Source: Megaleporinus macrocephalus (Eukaryota > Chordata > Actinopteri > Characiformes > Anostomidae). Taken from it: a stretch of 64,000 nucleotides of DNA. Where the stretch lies: NCBI GenBank assembly GCA_021613375.1, contig CM038704.1:5420155-5484154 (forward strand), given 5' to 3'. The position numbers and the translations under genes are program-made. Positions 33,231-46,636 of the stretch are shown piece after piece (the first letter of the stretch is position 1; the number at the start of each line of letters is the position of its first letter). The notes beneath the pieces are model-generated. The model was not told where the DNA came from. It saw only the letters and a list, made by a program, of their open reading frames with translations, and ran no database searches.

Positions 33231-34383
33231 CGCAGCGGAAAAGAACTGGTCCACTCTTTAAAGTTATTTGAGACCCTAACTATGCGTAGAAATAGCAGAG
33301 CATGAACAAACCTGACATCAGAACATTTGTTGTAGCTCTGCACAGGAAACATCCACTGCACGCCAGAGGAGGTGAATTTAACTCTCTCTGCCTTTGGAGA
33401 AGAAAGCAAGCTCCTATAAACATGTGCTGTTTAAAGACATCCAGTGGCCAAATATTGCTCCATAGAGAGGAAGGTGAACCTCTCCATCCCCAATGCAAAC
33501 CGAATGAGGCCTGACCACTTCAAACCGCAAGCACGTAACCTACAGCACCTACACGCCAGGTGGAAACACAGGCCTGTAAACATCTCCTCCTTCCTCCCAC
33601 CGCCATATGGACACGAACACACACCCTCTCTCTGGTAGTTTAGCTGATTTCAGCCAGCTTCTTTTCCTGGCTCGGTCCCAGATTACTGCACAGCTCTATA
33701 TGTTTAGTCAGGATAACTAAATAAATTCAGTGGGCAAATTACCCTCAACCGCTGAACTGTTCCAGGAATGGTTTACAGAAGGATCTCTGTCTGAGACAAA
33801 CCATTTCCATGCGTTACTCATGGTTCCTCACTGTTAGTATGTGATAAGCAGGGTTGGGAAAATGTAGACCTCATTAGGATATTGTTAGAAATTAGGCTTT
33901 TAGGAATCAGAAGTCAGAAGACCTTCAGTTTTGACTCTGAGTTTATTGAGACACACAGGAATATGTGGGTACAGCTCAGTCGATCACAACCAGTCTGTTA
34001 GCGGTCGGGAAGAAGTCTTAATCACGTGCATGCAGAAGCACGGGCACATCTTACCTAGGTCATCGGTCTGTTGGCAGTCCAGTCTCCTGAAGTCCTGTCT
34101 AGTCCATCACTGACGCAGTCTAACTCTAACTCAGTGGTTTAAGTAGAGGTAAGAAAAGGGTCAAATGGGTTTGGGGTGTCAACATTAAGGGGGGGGTTGG
34201 TATGTTGCCACCTTGGGGGTGATTGGTATCACCTTAAACATTAAATAATGAAACAAACAGATTTTAATAGATTTAACAAAGAGACACTCAGTAGTACATA
34301 CAATAACATAGGAGATGAATACGGGTCAAGCTTGAGCCATGTTGTGCATCAAAGGGTTAAAATAATCTGAATGAATCTGTTAC
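33231..34383. other. Intergenic, no gene recognised
   Basis: Mixed-composition DNA. Several 60-77 codon frames on both strands at 33280-33640 overlap one another and show no family motif or splice structure. I see no further structure. Confidence 0.45.
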
Positions 34384-34560
34384 TGGGCGGCACAGTGGTG
34401 TAGTGGTTAGTACTGTCGACTTGTAGCAAAGACGATTGAGTGGGTTTCCTCCGGGTACTCCGATCTAAAGACCTGCATGTTAGGTTTATCACTCACTCTA
34501 AAATCTTTGATGATTCTGGAATTGTCTCCAGCCTCCTGTGACTCTGACTAGTGTGTAGAT
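34384..34560 (+). mobile_element. tRNA-derived SINE-like repeat (head intact)
   Basis: Begins GGGCGGCACAGTGGTGTAGT, GGTTAGTACTGTCGACTTGT, then GGGTTTCCTCCGGGTACTCC and AAAGACCTGCATGTTAGG. The TGGTGTAGTGG inside matches a Pol III A-box. This head is nearly identical to the 20-bp unit of arrays A1/A2 and is the best candidate for its source. Confidence 0.7.
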
Positions 34561-34609
34561 AAAACAGAAGATAATAACCATCTTAAACCTAATTTCTTTT
34601 TGGCCTTAT

Positions 34610-35440
34610 AGCACAGGAACCTAGCAACAGCCTAGCAACCATCAGGGATGCCATAGCCACTTGATAGCCAAATCTTTGTGGATGCTGCTCTTGTATCATC
34701 ATCATCATACACCAAACACCACAGTCAGTACAAAGGCTTCTGGACACTGCTCACCGGCCAAGCAACACATTAGCGACCACCTGGGAAAACATAGCATTCT
34801 TAGGCTGCTTAAGTTGCACCATAATTTTTCAGGAAATGCGTTTTTTGTCTGTAATTCTTGAGATATCAACATTATTTCTGTGCTTCTGTACATTTTCGAT
34901 GTATTAGGATTTTCATACCAGCCAAGATAGCAAGAGGATAGTGAACCACTGTTGGCCTGCTAACTGTAAGGCTGGCGTTTGATCAGTGTTTCGTGGGAGT
35001 CTCGACATATGCTTGTGTCTTCAACAACATTAGCAAATTAATAATTTTATATCAGGCCCTTGTTAGAGCTTGTATGCTGAACAATACCCTGAGTAGTCTG
35101 ATGGTGGACTAATGGTGGCAAACAGTCAGCAGGGTGCCAACATTATCAAGCTAGTCTAGTGATACCGCTAAGTGGGACATTAAAAGATGATTTTTTTCCT
35201 CTGTAGGAATGAATGGGGTGCAAAATGTATGTCATGTTGATACAAGTACATTAGTAACACCTTATTGACTATGTGGGGAAACATAGCAGACACCTAGTAA
35301 CCACCTGGGATACCATAACAACCTCCTAGCAACAGCCTGGCAACTACATGGGTTGCCATAGCAAAGACTTCTCAACATCCATCAGCACTAACCTGGAAGC
35401 TGCTTAAGCTGCACAATCACTCGTCTAGTTTACATTTATT
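34610..35440. mobile_element. Dispersed repeat with TAGCAAC motifs (fish type)
   Basis: Repeated phrases CACAGGAACCTAGCAACAGC, CCTAGCAACCATCAGGGATG, CACCTGGGATACCATAACAA and TGGGTTGCCATAGCAA are typical of a family of repeats in ostariophysan genomes (general recollection). No termini or coding remnants could be defined. Confidence 0.35.
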
Positions 35441-35454
35441 TTCTATGGTCAAAA

Positions 35455-37760
35455 ATAAAGATAATCTTTTATTAGTCCCATAGGGATATTCACAGGGTTA
35501 CAGCAGTGTGTGTGTATGTGGTCTGCTGGGAGCAGTGTGTAGAGTTTAAGTGTGTGTGTGTGGTCTGCTGGGAGCAGTGTGTAGAGTATGTGATCTGCTG
35601 GGAGCAGTGTGTAGAGTTTAAGTGTGTGTGTATGTGGTCTGCTGGGAGCAGTGTGTAGAGTTTAAGTGTGTGTGTGTATGTGGTCTGCTGGGAGCAGTGT
35701 GTAGAGTTTAAGTGTGTGTGTGTTGTCTGCTGGGAGCAGTGTGTAGAGTATGTGATCTGCTGGGAGCAGTGTGTAGAGTTTAAGTGTGTGTGTATGTGGT
35801 CTGCTGGGAGCAGTGTGTAGAGTATGTGATCTGCTGGGAGCAGTGTGTAGAGTTTAAGTGTGTGTGTATGTGGTCTGCTGGGAGCAGTGTGTAGAGTTTA
35901 AGTGTGTGTGTATGTGGTCTGCTGGGAGCAGTGTGTAGAGTTTAAGTGTGTGTGTGTGTGTGTGATCTGCTGGGAGCAGTGTGTAGAGTTTAACTGTGTG
36001 TGTGTGGTCTGCTGGGAGCAGTGTGTAGAGTATGTGATCTGCTGGGAGCAGTGTGTAGAGTTTAAGTGTGTGTGTATGTGGTCTGCTGGGAGCAGTGTGT
36101 AGAGTTTAAGTGTGTGTGTGTATGTGGTCTGCTGGGAGCAGTGTGTAGAGTTTAAGTGTGTGTGTGTGGTCTGCTGGGAGCAGTGTGTAGAGTATGTGAT
36201 CTGCTGGGAGCAGTGTGTAGAGTTTAAGTGTGTGTGTATGTGGTCTGCTGGGAGCAGTGTGTAGAGTTTAAGTGTGTGTGTATGTGGTCTGCTGGGAGCA
36301 GTGTGTAGAGTTTAAGTGTGTGTGTGTGGTCTGCTGGGAGCAGTGTGTAGAGTATGTGATCTGCTGGGAGCAGTGTGTAGAGTTTAAGTGTGTGTGTATG
36401 TGGTCTGCTGGGAGCAGTGTGTAGAGTTTAAGTGTGTGTGTATGTGGTCTGCTGGGAGCAGTGTGTAGAGTTTAAGTGTGTGTGTATGTGGTCTGCTGGG
36501 AGCAGTGTGTAGAGTTTAAGTGTGTGTGTATGTGGTCTGCTGGGAGCAGTGTGTAGAGTTTAAGTGTGTGTGTATGTGGTCTGCTGGGAGCAGTGTGTAG
36601 AGTTTAAGTATGTGTGTATGTGGTCTGCTGGGAGCAGTGTGTAGAGTTTAAGTGTGTGTGTATGTGGTCTGCTGGGAGCAGTGTGTAGAGTTTAAGTGTG
36701 TGTGTATGTGGTCTGCTGGGAGCAGTGTGTAGAGTTTAAGTGTGTGTGTATGTGGTCTGCTGGGAGCAGTGTTTAAAGTTTAAGTGTGTGTGTGTGGCCA
36801 GCTGGGAGCAGTGTGTAGAGTATAAGTGTGTGTATGTGGTCTGCTGGGAGCAGTGTGTAGAGTTTAAGTGTGTTTGTATGTGGTCTGCTGGGAGCAGTTT
36901 GTAGAGTATAAGTGTGTGTGTATGTGGTCTGCTGGGAGCAGTGTGTAGAGTTTAAGTGTGTGTGTATGTGGTCTGCTGGGAGCAGTGTGTAGAGTTTAAG
37001 TGTGTGTGTATGTGGTCTGCTGGGAGCAGTGTGTAGAGTTTAAGTGTGTGTGTATTTGGTCTGCTGGGAGCAGTGTGTAGAGTTTAAGTGTGTGTATGTG
37101 GTCTGCTGGGAGCAGTGTGTAGAGTTTAAGTGTGTGTGTATGTGGTCTGCTGGGAGCAGTGTGTAGAGTTTAAGTGTGTGTGTGTATGTGGTCTGCTGGG
37201 AGCAGTGTGTAGAGTTTAAGTGTGTGTGTATGTGGTCTGCTGGGAGCAGTGTGTAGAGTTTAAGTGTGTGGGTATGTGGTCTGCTGGGAGCAGTGTGTAG
37301 AGTTTAAGTGTGTGTGTATGTGGTCTGCTGGGAGCAGTGTGTAGAGTTTAAGTGTGTGTGTATGTGGTCTGCTGGGAGCAGTGTGTAGAGTTTAAGTGAG
37401 TGTGTATGTGGTCTGCTGGGAGCAGTGTGTAGAGTTTAAGTGTGTGTGTGTGTGGTCTGCTCAGTGCTGCTAGAGTCTTATGAATGGGGTGGGAGTCATT
37501 CTCCAGCATGGATGCCAGCTTGGCTAACATTCTCCTGTCTCTGGTCTAGGGGGCTTCACAGGACAGAGCCGGACCTCTTTGGTCGGTCTCTTCTTGTCTG
37601 CTGTTGAGATGCTGCTGCCCCAGCAGACCACTCCAGAGGGCAGATGCCACCACTGTGTTAAAGAAGGTCCTCAGAACCGCTCTCCAAATGACCTCAGTCT
37701 CCTCAGTAGGTAGAGTCTGCTCTGGTCTTTTCTGTAAAGTAGGTGAGAGTTGTTGGTGGC
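35455..37760 (-). mobile_element. 5'-truncated L2/Rex-type LINE on the minus strand, 3' part expanded
   Basis: The minus strand from about 37760 down reads a decayed reverse transcriptase C terminus: LLRRLRSFG-like, VCWGSSIS, then RRMLAKLASMLENDSHPIHK (37530 leftward), which are signature motifs of this LINE class. At 35455-35505 the complement of a LINE tail occurs (AATAAAGATAATCTTTTATT, AGTCCCATAGGGATATTCAC). Everything between is minisatellite array E, so the last codons and 3' UTR have been multiplied in place. An in-frame TAG and frameshifts show the element is dead. Confidence 0.75.
35500..37462. repeat. 44-bp minisatellite E inside the LINE
   Basis: About 46 copies of TGGTCTGCTGGGAGCAGTGT, then GTAGAGTTTAAGTGTGTGTG and TATG. 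A short 30-bp variant (GTGATCTGCTGGGAG..., ending GAGTA) is interspersed in the left third (for example near 35586, 35750, 35824, 36032, 36192 and 36352) and absent on the right. The minus strand reads LYTLLPADHIHTHL repeats, continuous in frame with the LINE fragment. Confidence 0.97.
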
Positions 37761-38962
<1,202 letters not shown>

Positions 38963-40073
38963 ACAACTAAACATTACATTTACACATTATTTATTTATTT
39001 ATTTACAACTAAACATTACATTTACACATTATTTATTTATTTATTTACAACTAAACATTACATTTACACATTATTTATTTATTTATTTACAACTAAACAT
39101 TACATTTACACATTATTCATTTATTTATTTACAACTAAACATTACATTTACACATTATTTATTTATTTACAACTAAACATTACATTTACACATTATTCAT
39201 TTATTTATTTACAACTAAACATTACATTTACACATTATTTATTTATTTACAACTAAACATTACATTTACACATTATTTATTTATTTATTTACAACTAAAC
39301 ATTACATTTACACATTATTCATTTATTTATTTACAACTAAACATTACATTTACACATTATTTATTTATTTATTTACAACTAAACATTACATTTACACATT
39401 ATTTATTTATTTACAACTAAACATTACATTTACACATTATTCATTTATTTATTTACAACTAAACATTTCATTTACACATTATTTATTTATTTATTTACAA
39501 CTAAACATTACATTTACACATTATTTATTTATTTACAACTAAACATTACATTTACACATTATTCATTTATTTATTTACAACTAAACATTACATTTACACA
39601 TTATTTATTTATTTATTTACAACTAAACATTACATTTACACATTATTTATTTATTTATTTATAACTAAACATTACATTTACACATTTTATTTATTTATTT
39701 ACAACTAAACATTACATTTATACATTATTCATTTATTTATAACTAAACATTACATTTACACATTATTTATTTATTTACATCTAAACATTATATTTACACA
39801 TTATTTATTTATTTATTTACAACTAAACATTACATTTACACATTATTTATTCATTTATTTACAACTAAACATTACATTTACACATTATTTATTTATTAAT
39901 AACTAAACATTACATTTACACATTTATTTATTTATTTATTTATGTATAAATAAACATTACACTTATACATTGTTTATTTATTTATTTATTTATAACTAAA
40001 CATTACATTTTATACATTATTTATTTATTTATAACTAAACACTACATTTACACATTATTTATTTATTTATTTA
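38963..40073. repeat. AT-rich minisatellite F, 34-42 bp unit
   Basis: About 28 copies of ACAACTAAACATTACATTTA then CACATTATT and a variable number of ATTT tetramers. Unit length changes in 4-bp steps through the ATTT count, a microsatellite inside a minisatellite. A C/T variant (ATTCATTTATTT) is distributed across the array. The right third is more diverged. Confidence 0.97.
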
Positions 40074-40316
40074 TGTGTATTTAAAGTGCATCTCATACTA
40101 GTTCTGCTGAAATGAGAATGATATTTGTTGATGGTAATGACAGGTTTTCAATCTCACCATCAGTATCTTTTAAATTATTTAGAAATCAAATATAATTAAG
40201 TCTAACAGTGTGATTTTAGAATGAAATTCAAGTGAAATGCATTACTTTATAAAACTAAGTTAAGATAGCAAAAAGAGCCCACAGTTGAAGAATCACCCTT
40301 ATATGTACTGTGCAAT

Positions 40317-40904
40317 TCCTAACACACTCATATTAGAATAATCTAAAAATTAGTCATTAGATTAATCGACTAGTCAGGAAAAAAAAGAATCATTAGATTA
40401 ATCGATTAAGAAATAAATTGTTAGGTGCCCATTGGTTACAAATCCATAACAAAATAATCAAAAATGTATTTCCTAACACACTCACATTAGAATAATCTAA
40501 AAATTAGTTGTTAGATTAATCGACTACTTGGGAAAAAAAGAATCGTTAGATTAATCGATTAAGAAATTAATTGTTAGGTGTCCATTGGTTACAAATGCAT
40601 TGCAAAATAAACAATTTAATTCCTAGCACACTCAGGTTAGAATTATCAAAAAAATTGTTGTTAGATTAATCGACTAGTTGGGAAAAAAGAATTGTTAGAT
40701 TAATCTATTAAGAAAGTGTATGTTAGGTGCCCATTGGTTACAAATCCATAACAAAATAATAAAAAATTTAATTCCTAACACACTCACATTAGAATAATCT
40801 AAAAATTAGTCATTAGATTAAACAACTAGTCAAAAAAAAAAAAAAAAAAAGAATTGTTAGATTAAGAAATTAAGAAATTAATCGTTAGGTGCAGCCCTAG
40901 CTGT
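40317..40904. repeat. 150-bp tandem repeat G ending in a hAT-like terminus
   Basis: Nearly four copies with period about 150 bp, starting at 40317, 40472, 40621 and 40773: CCTAACACACTCACATTAGA, AATAATCTAAAAATTAG and TAGATTAATCGACTAGT. The right end AACTGTTAGGTGCAGCCCTAG-like (to 40904) resembles the TAGGGCTGCAC terminus of fish hAT elements in reverse. No matching left terminus was found. Confidence 0.65.
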
Positions 40905-41442
40905 ATCCTTTAGTTTGTTGTCTGACCAGCCATCTGGAGTTTGAGTAATTGGAGTTGTCTCACTGTAAAGATACCGCTGGAGGACACAAGCTCATGACAG
41001 ACAGAGTGATGGATGCTTGTTTTATTTTAGCTACAGTTTCCTTTTAAGGCGAGGAGTTCAGTCTGGCACTCGTTTAGCAGCGAACATTCTTTTTGGTGGA
41101 ACCTTGTTTTTGCAGGAGGTGCTGGACAGAAGTAACACCATATGTCTAAAGTCTAGACAGAGTCCTAGTCCTAGGCCAAGTCCTAGTTCTAATTCTGATA
41201 CTGCACCCACTGGAGAACCCAGGAATGGTCTGCAAGTGTGGTCAGTGTGGTAGTGGTGACGGAGGGAGTGCTCTGAGAAGTTGGGGTGGGAAGCTTCTGC
41301 CTGTAGTTGGAAGACCCCCTCCTTATGACTGAGGTAGGACATGGAGGAGATGGGGCAGTGGTGGAGATTTTGAAAACTTAGGGGAATGAAAGACGAACAT
41401 GTGAACTTGTAGGGCGTTATTCTGGAAGAAGGAGGGGCCCAG
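40905..41442. other. Intergenic, unassigned open frame
   Basis: A 151-codon minus-strand frame (41513-41058) includes a low-complexity [13 protein letters not shown] segment from a CCTAGT repeat. No family was recognised and it is not flanked by splice or promoter signals I trust. It may be part of a decayed transposon. Confidence 0.3.
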
Positions 41443-42560
41443 GCATTGGCGTAGGAACTTGGGGGGAGCGTATCCCACCCACTATCAGAAACAGGTAGAT
41501 TTGTCCCACCCAAAAATCAAACTACAGAAAAGCAGAAACTGTTTAAAAAACTTCTTTACATTTTTAAAATCGAGTTTTGCCAGCATTTGCAATTAATGCG
41601 CTGTGTTTGTTGTTAGCAACGGGCTCTGGTTGTTAGGTGGTCTGGGTGTTTCACTGTGTTAAGGCTTGTGTTGAGATGCCTGTTCAGAAATATCCTGCGG
41701 TCAGCAGATTCACTGAGCCGAGCTCTCGCCTCACTGGAGCGTCGGGTAGCTCTCGCCAGCTTTGAACATGAGGTCAGTGATGAGAGCAGTGAACATCAAC
41801 GATGACCATATATACTGTAATATAACAGCTTTAGTATAATGTGTTGTTATGGTAACAGACTAGGAGGGTTTGGGTTAGCTAACGTTTATATTAACAGAAA
41901 AAAAAAATTTCAGAAAACACTCTGAAACGAAAAGTTACATTACTCTCTGGCCACGCCCCCAAACTGCAGACTGCTACTACACTAAATACGTAAATAATAA
42001 AATGTAATAAATAAAATAAATAAATAATTAAAAGGACTCTATCGTTAGAAGTGCTGTCAGTAGTGCAGTATGTAATGTTCCAGAGGGTGCTGTTTGGGAC
42101 ACAGCCCTACTGTCTAACATTAATATTAGATTGTCTAATCAGGAAACTTTAATATACATTTATTTATCATTTCATTTCAGTATTATGCTCCAAAGAAAAT
42201 AATAATGTTTGGGTTATATATGTATATAATCCAGACATTGTATGTATAATTTAAAGGTTTTCTGACGACAGTACCATGTAATGTGGAGTATCTAGTTTAG
42301 TGTGTAAAGTGGTCTTTAATTGGATTTATCTAATAATAAACAGACGTACACATGTTTACAATGTTGTATTTTGTTTATTTATTTATAATTTACTGTAATT
42401 CCACAAATGTTGTTTTTACGTCACTATACATACAGTGGTTTACTACCTTACCTACAGTGGAATCAGCTTATAGGTAATATTTTAGGGGATAGGGTGGGCT
42501 TTGATTCATATTAGCACATCTGTCCCTCCCAATATCAAACCCTCTCCTACGCCCTTGGTC
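41443..42560. mobile_element. Possible TIR element
   Basis: TTGGCGTAGGAACTTGG at the left and CTCCTACGCCCTTGG at the right are complementary over GGCGTAGGA, and both are followed inward by GGGNGGGA/TCCCACCC-type sequence. No target duplication was identified and the interior is unrecognised, AT-rich and non-coding. Confidence 0.35.
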
Positions 42561-43324
42561 CCAGGACTGGTCCCTCTTCCAAAACCTAGGTATTTCATAA
42601 CTATTCCATAACCCAATAATGTAGAAATGGGCAGAAATGAATATGATTTTCTACATAACTCAATCAAAACTGTAATCAAACCCAATAATGTAATAACTCG
42701 CCCAATACTATAAATACCATCTTAACTGGTGATGTAATAGGACTGTTACTGATAATGTAATACTTTATAATATTACTGAGGAGGACAGGCAATACCACGT
42801 TTGGTTGTGTTCCAGTCACATTTGACTGATTTAGATTTTCCCTCATTCTAAATATAAATTCTTACATCAGATTTTCATAAGACTTTATTATTTTATCTCA
42901 TTCTTTGTCTCATTGATGCTCCTCCTGAACTGAACTGAACTGAACTTCCAAGGAGTCATTAGGAAGATGAAACAACCTGTCTAACTCACAAGCCCTTCTA
43001 CTGAATGTTAGCATTTAACAGCTGTTCACTTATCAGTCTAGACCAAACCTCATCCCTTTACTCTCCTAAAGCCTCCCCAGTGCTGGACACAGCTCCAATG
43101 TTCACTCTCGTTCTGCTTCTATTTATATCACTTTTCTTGTTGCTACCAAAACTTGCTCACCAAGACCTTCAGCCATCGCTGTGTTTGCTGTTCTTTCATT
43201 GGCTGCCTGTTCTTAAATGATCTAACCGGGAGCAGCACCTTTAACATGACCTACAAGTGGTTACAATACAGCATCGGGGCAGCAGCGCTACTTCCTCATC
43301 CTCACATGTTGGACTGATTCTTTA
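42561..43324. other. Intergenic, possible retroelement crumb
   Basis: Mostly AT-rich. A 71-codon + frame at 43005-43220 ends CLLFFHWLPVLK. HWLPV is a motif found late in LINE reverse transcriptases, but the rest does not match, so this is only a weak hint of a retroelement fragment. Confidence 0.3.
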
Positions 43325-43986
43325 CAATACAGTGACTCACTATCATCTCTTCAAGTACAAAATGGTACTACAGTGACTCACCATCACCTCTTCAGGTACA
43401 AAGTGGTACTACAGTGACTCACTATCACCTCTTCAGGTACAAAGTGGCACTACAGTGACTCACTATCACCTCTTCAGGTACAAAGTGGTACTACAGTGAC
43501 TCACCATCACCTCTTCAGGTACAAAGTGGTACTACAGTGACTCACCATCACCTCTTCAGGTACATAATGGTACTACAGTGACTCACTATCACCTCTTCAG
43601 GTACAAAGTGGTACTACAGTGACTCACTATCACCTCTTCAGGTACAAAGTGGTAGTATAGTGACTCACCGTCACCTCTTGAAGTAGAAAGTGGTATTACA
43701 GTGACTCACCATCACCTCCTTAGGTACAAAGTGGTACTACAGTGACTCACTATCACCTCTTCTGGTACAAAGTGATACTACAGTGACTCACTATCACCTC
43801 TTCAGGTACAAAGTGGTACTACAGTGACTCACTATCACCTCTTCTGGTACAAAGTGATACTACAGTGACTCACTATCACCTCTTCAGGTACAAAGTGGTA
43901 CTACAGTGACTCACTACCACTTCTTCATGTACAATGTGGTACTACAGTGACTCACTACCACTTCTTCATGTACAAAGTGGTATTAC
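43325..43986. repeat. 41-bp minisatellite H
   Basis: About 16 copies of TACAGTGACTCACTATCACC then TCTTCAGGTACAAAGTGGTAC. Variants: CACCATC or CACTATC, TTCAGG or TTCTGG. The right end is more diverged (ACCACTTCTTCATG). Confidence 0.97.
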
Positions 43987-44309
43987 AAGACATGATGAGC
44001 TGGTGCTAGCTGGTTAGCTTGCTAACCTCAGTAGATATCTCTGCAACACAATACATAGAAGTATTTGACATACAGTATAGTCAAAACTATATTGTTGATC
44101 ATTTTAGTTCATTTTACTATCTGTTTTGAAAACAAACATAACTATTTATCAAACATGATCTACGAACATATACAATACGTTTTCAATAACGTTATAATAT
44201 GAATATGGTTAAACTCTGAAATGTAATATAGTCTCAATAATGTTATAAGGTATTGTGTTACGTTACTGGGCAAGGTATTACAAATCTGGTCTTTGTAGAT
44301 GACATTTGT
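43987..44309. other. Intergenic, no gene recognised
   Basis: AT-rich unique sequence. Nothing supported here. Confidence 0.4.
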
Positions 44310-44710
44310 TTGACTGCACATACACAGCTGGTATAGTCTCTGGACACTCTGGAGCTTCCATACATGAGACAAAGATTACCATGTCCCATGCCATGTGTAG
44401 GCTAGAGGGGTGTAAAGCCCCCCAGAATTGGGCTGTGGAGCACTTTGTTCTCTGGAGTTATGATGGAACTTCATTTAGTACCTATAGGATGAGCTGGAGA
44501 AATGACCATCCATCATCAGTGCCTGACCTCAATAATGATCTTGTGAATGCTGAATGCTATCAAATCCTCACATCAGTGTTCCAACATTTAATGTAAAGCC
44601 TTTTCAGAAGAGTAGGGGCTGTTGTTGCAGCAAAGGAGAAAGAAATTCTCGATTAATGCCCCTCATTTCAGAAGAAACCCTCCTGTCTACAAACTTTTGG
44701 CCACACACGT
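44310..44710 (+). mobile_element. Tc1-like non-autonomous element remnant
   Basis: Reads GGAGCTTCCATACATGAGAC, GTGGAGCACTTTGTTCTCTG, AGTGCCTGACCTCAATAATG, CAGTGTTCCAACATTTAATG and a terminal TCTACAAACTTTTGGCCACA. A degenerate + frame (44306-44596) resembles scattered Tc1 transposase phrases (HARRLE-type and VLWSD-type). It is the best-preserved of three related copies. Confidence 0.5.
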
Positions 44711-46211
44711 AGCCGAGCAGCTTTTGAATGACGTCTCACTGCAGAAGTCTTTCCTCTGTGTGGCAGTAACATCAGGACAAAAGGCACGTTCTTGCCCTCA
44801 TATGCTACCGGAGAGAGGAGTAAACCACAGGCTAGGGCACATTTCCTCCTCTCCCTCCCGGCCCTCTTCTCAAAACATCCTGAGAGGAGAATACGTCCAG
44901 GACGGTCGGACAGGGAATGTGCTGCGTCCACTGTTCTGAAGGCCAGCGCTGAGGTTTTCACCCCTGGGTGAGCGTGTTTATGTGTACATCCCGAGTTTCA
45001 CCTTGGCGATCCAGAATGGGAGTGCTCATCTCTCTGGACGGCTTAGAAACCGGTTTGTTTCTCGCGTAAACACTCCCGGGCCTCTGCGCCGCTCCGCTCT
45101 GGAGGTGGAGCTCGGCCTTTTGAAGTGTTGCAGTTACAGTTTGAGTGCTGGTGTCGTAAAGGAAGACTTGGAATGGGTGTTTGCGGGTGTGGGTGTTTGC
45201 AGCATACCTTTGCCAGCAGTCCATATGGCACAGGAGACGCCGGCCCTTTAGAGGTCCTGCGGACAGACAAGAGGTCTTAGCTGGAGACGTCCATATTTTA
45301 CAATGCAGGAAATGATGTCCTGGGAAAAACATCTTAAACCTAGTCCATATAGCTGCTGATTCTTATTATGAGATGTCTGCTGTGAGGATATTATCAGACT
45401 ATTCAACTTCGCTAATTAAAAAGACATTCCTACTTGTTATAATTAAGCTCCATCTGGTGAAAGTGCCTCTCGTCTATTGGCTGGTCATTTGGCCTATTTC
45501 AACAACTAATCCTCAGCAGAATAACATGCAAAGAGAATAATTCAATATCACCACATAAAAGGCCCAAAGTTTACTACATGTCTTTGTAGATTCTGTACTG
45601 AAATCAGTACATGGGCTTAGAAACACTTCACACAACCCTTGTCTGCTCCATAAACACAAGTTTCAACTCTACCATGCAAAGAAGAAACCACATATAAACA
45701 GATCCAGAAACAGCGCCGCCGCCTTCTCTGGGCCCGAGCCCATTTAAGACTGACTGAGGTGAAAAAGCAGGAGTGTATGTTTAAACCAATATTTTAACAT
45801 TGAATATGCAGCAGCCCCCTCCCCTTGCCTTGAAAATGGTATGATCCAGCTTCTCTTTCTCTCAGTGTCAGTGTTTATCTGACTGGTGTCGTGTGTCTAG
45901 CAAGTTTTGTAAAGTAGTATTTTTGTATTTTATCACTGAGAACCAACACATTACAGTCATTATCAGCCTAGCTCTCACCCTAACCCATATTTCTGATCAC
46001 TCTTTATTCTGTTATTGTTATCTAGGAGTGACTATGTGACGGTTTACTGTTTACTGTTTATAAAGGAGTGAGAGAAGCTGTAGCTGCTGTGCTGGTGGTT
46101 AGTCTGTGTGTTATTAAAGCCAGTGTGCTAGAGTAGTGCTGTCTGTATATGCATTAGCTAATTAATGTTACAGAATGATAAGATATCAGGAGATGATACT
46201 ATAACGTAACT

Positions 46212-46215
<4 letters not shown>
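44711..46215. other. Intergenic unique stretch
   Basis: The segment 44700-45330 is relatively GC-rich and free of recognisable repeats. It contains overlapping open frames of 75-124 codons on both strands, but none has known motifs. It might hold regulatory DNA. From 45330 to 46215 I see only ordinary AT-rich sequence. Confidence 0.4.

Positions 46216-46261
<46 letters not shown>
46216..46261. repeat. (GT)n microsatellite
   Basis: About 22 uninterrupted GT units. Confidence 0.97.
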
Positions 46262-46262
<1 letters not shown>

Positions 46263-46533
46263 ATATTAGATTCTTTTTCCAAAAATAAGGGGCAGGTTCA
46301 GGTGAGAGAGTAAGGCCGGTATGATCTTGATCATGTGCTCAGAATCTGTTAATTATGGTAATAATATTGATAACTCATTTTTAGAATTGGTGTATCTGAT
46401 CGAAATTATTCTAATTATTTTGTCATGACACACTCACCCCAAGTCTCATGTTCTGAATTTCTCTCATTCTCATCTGGTCACCCTAGCCCACAGAAGCTTA
46501 ATAGAGAAAAATGTATTTGTCTATCTAAAAAAA

Positions 46534-46558
46534 GTATATATATATATATATATAAAAG

Positions 46559-46636
<78 letters not shown>

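Noticed and set aside
35500..37462. Regular repeat arrays as CRISPR
   Set aside because: All arrays are direct tandem units with no unique spacers, in eukaryotic DNA.
41058..41513. 151-codon minus frame
   Set aside because: Contains a repeat-derived GLGLGL segment, has no recognised family and no supporting splice or promoter signals. A transposon crumb is possible.
44622..45332. Overlapping frames of 75-124 codons on both strands
   Set aside because: Mutually overlapping, no conserved motif. A GC-rich unique block gives open frames by chance.
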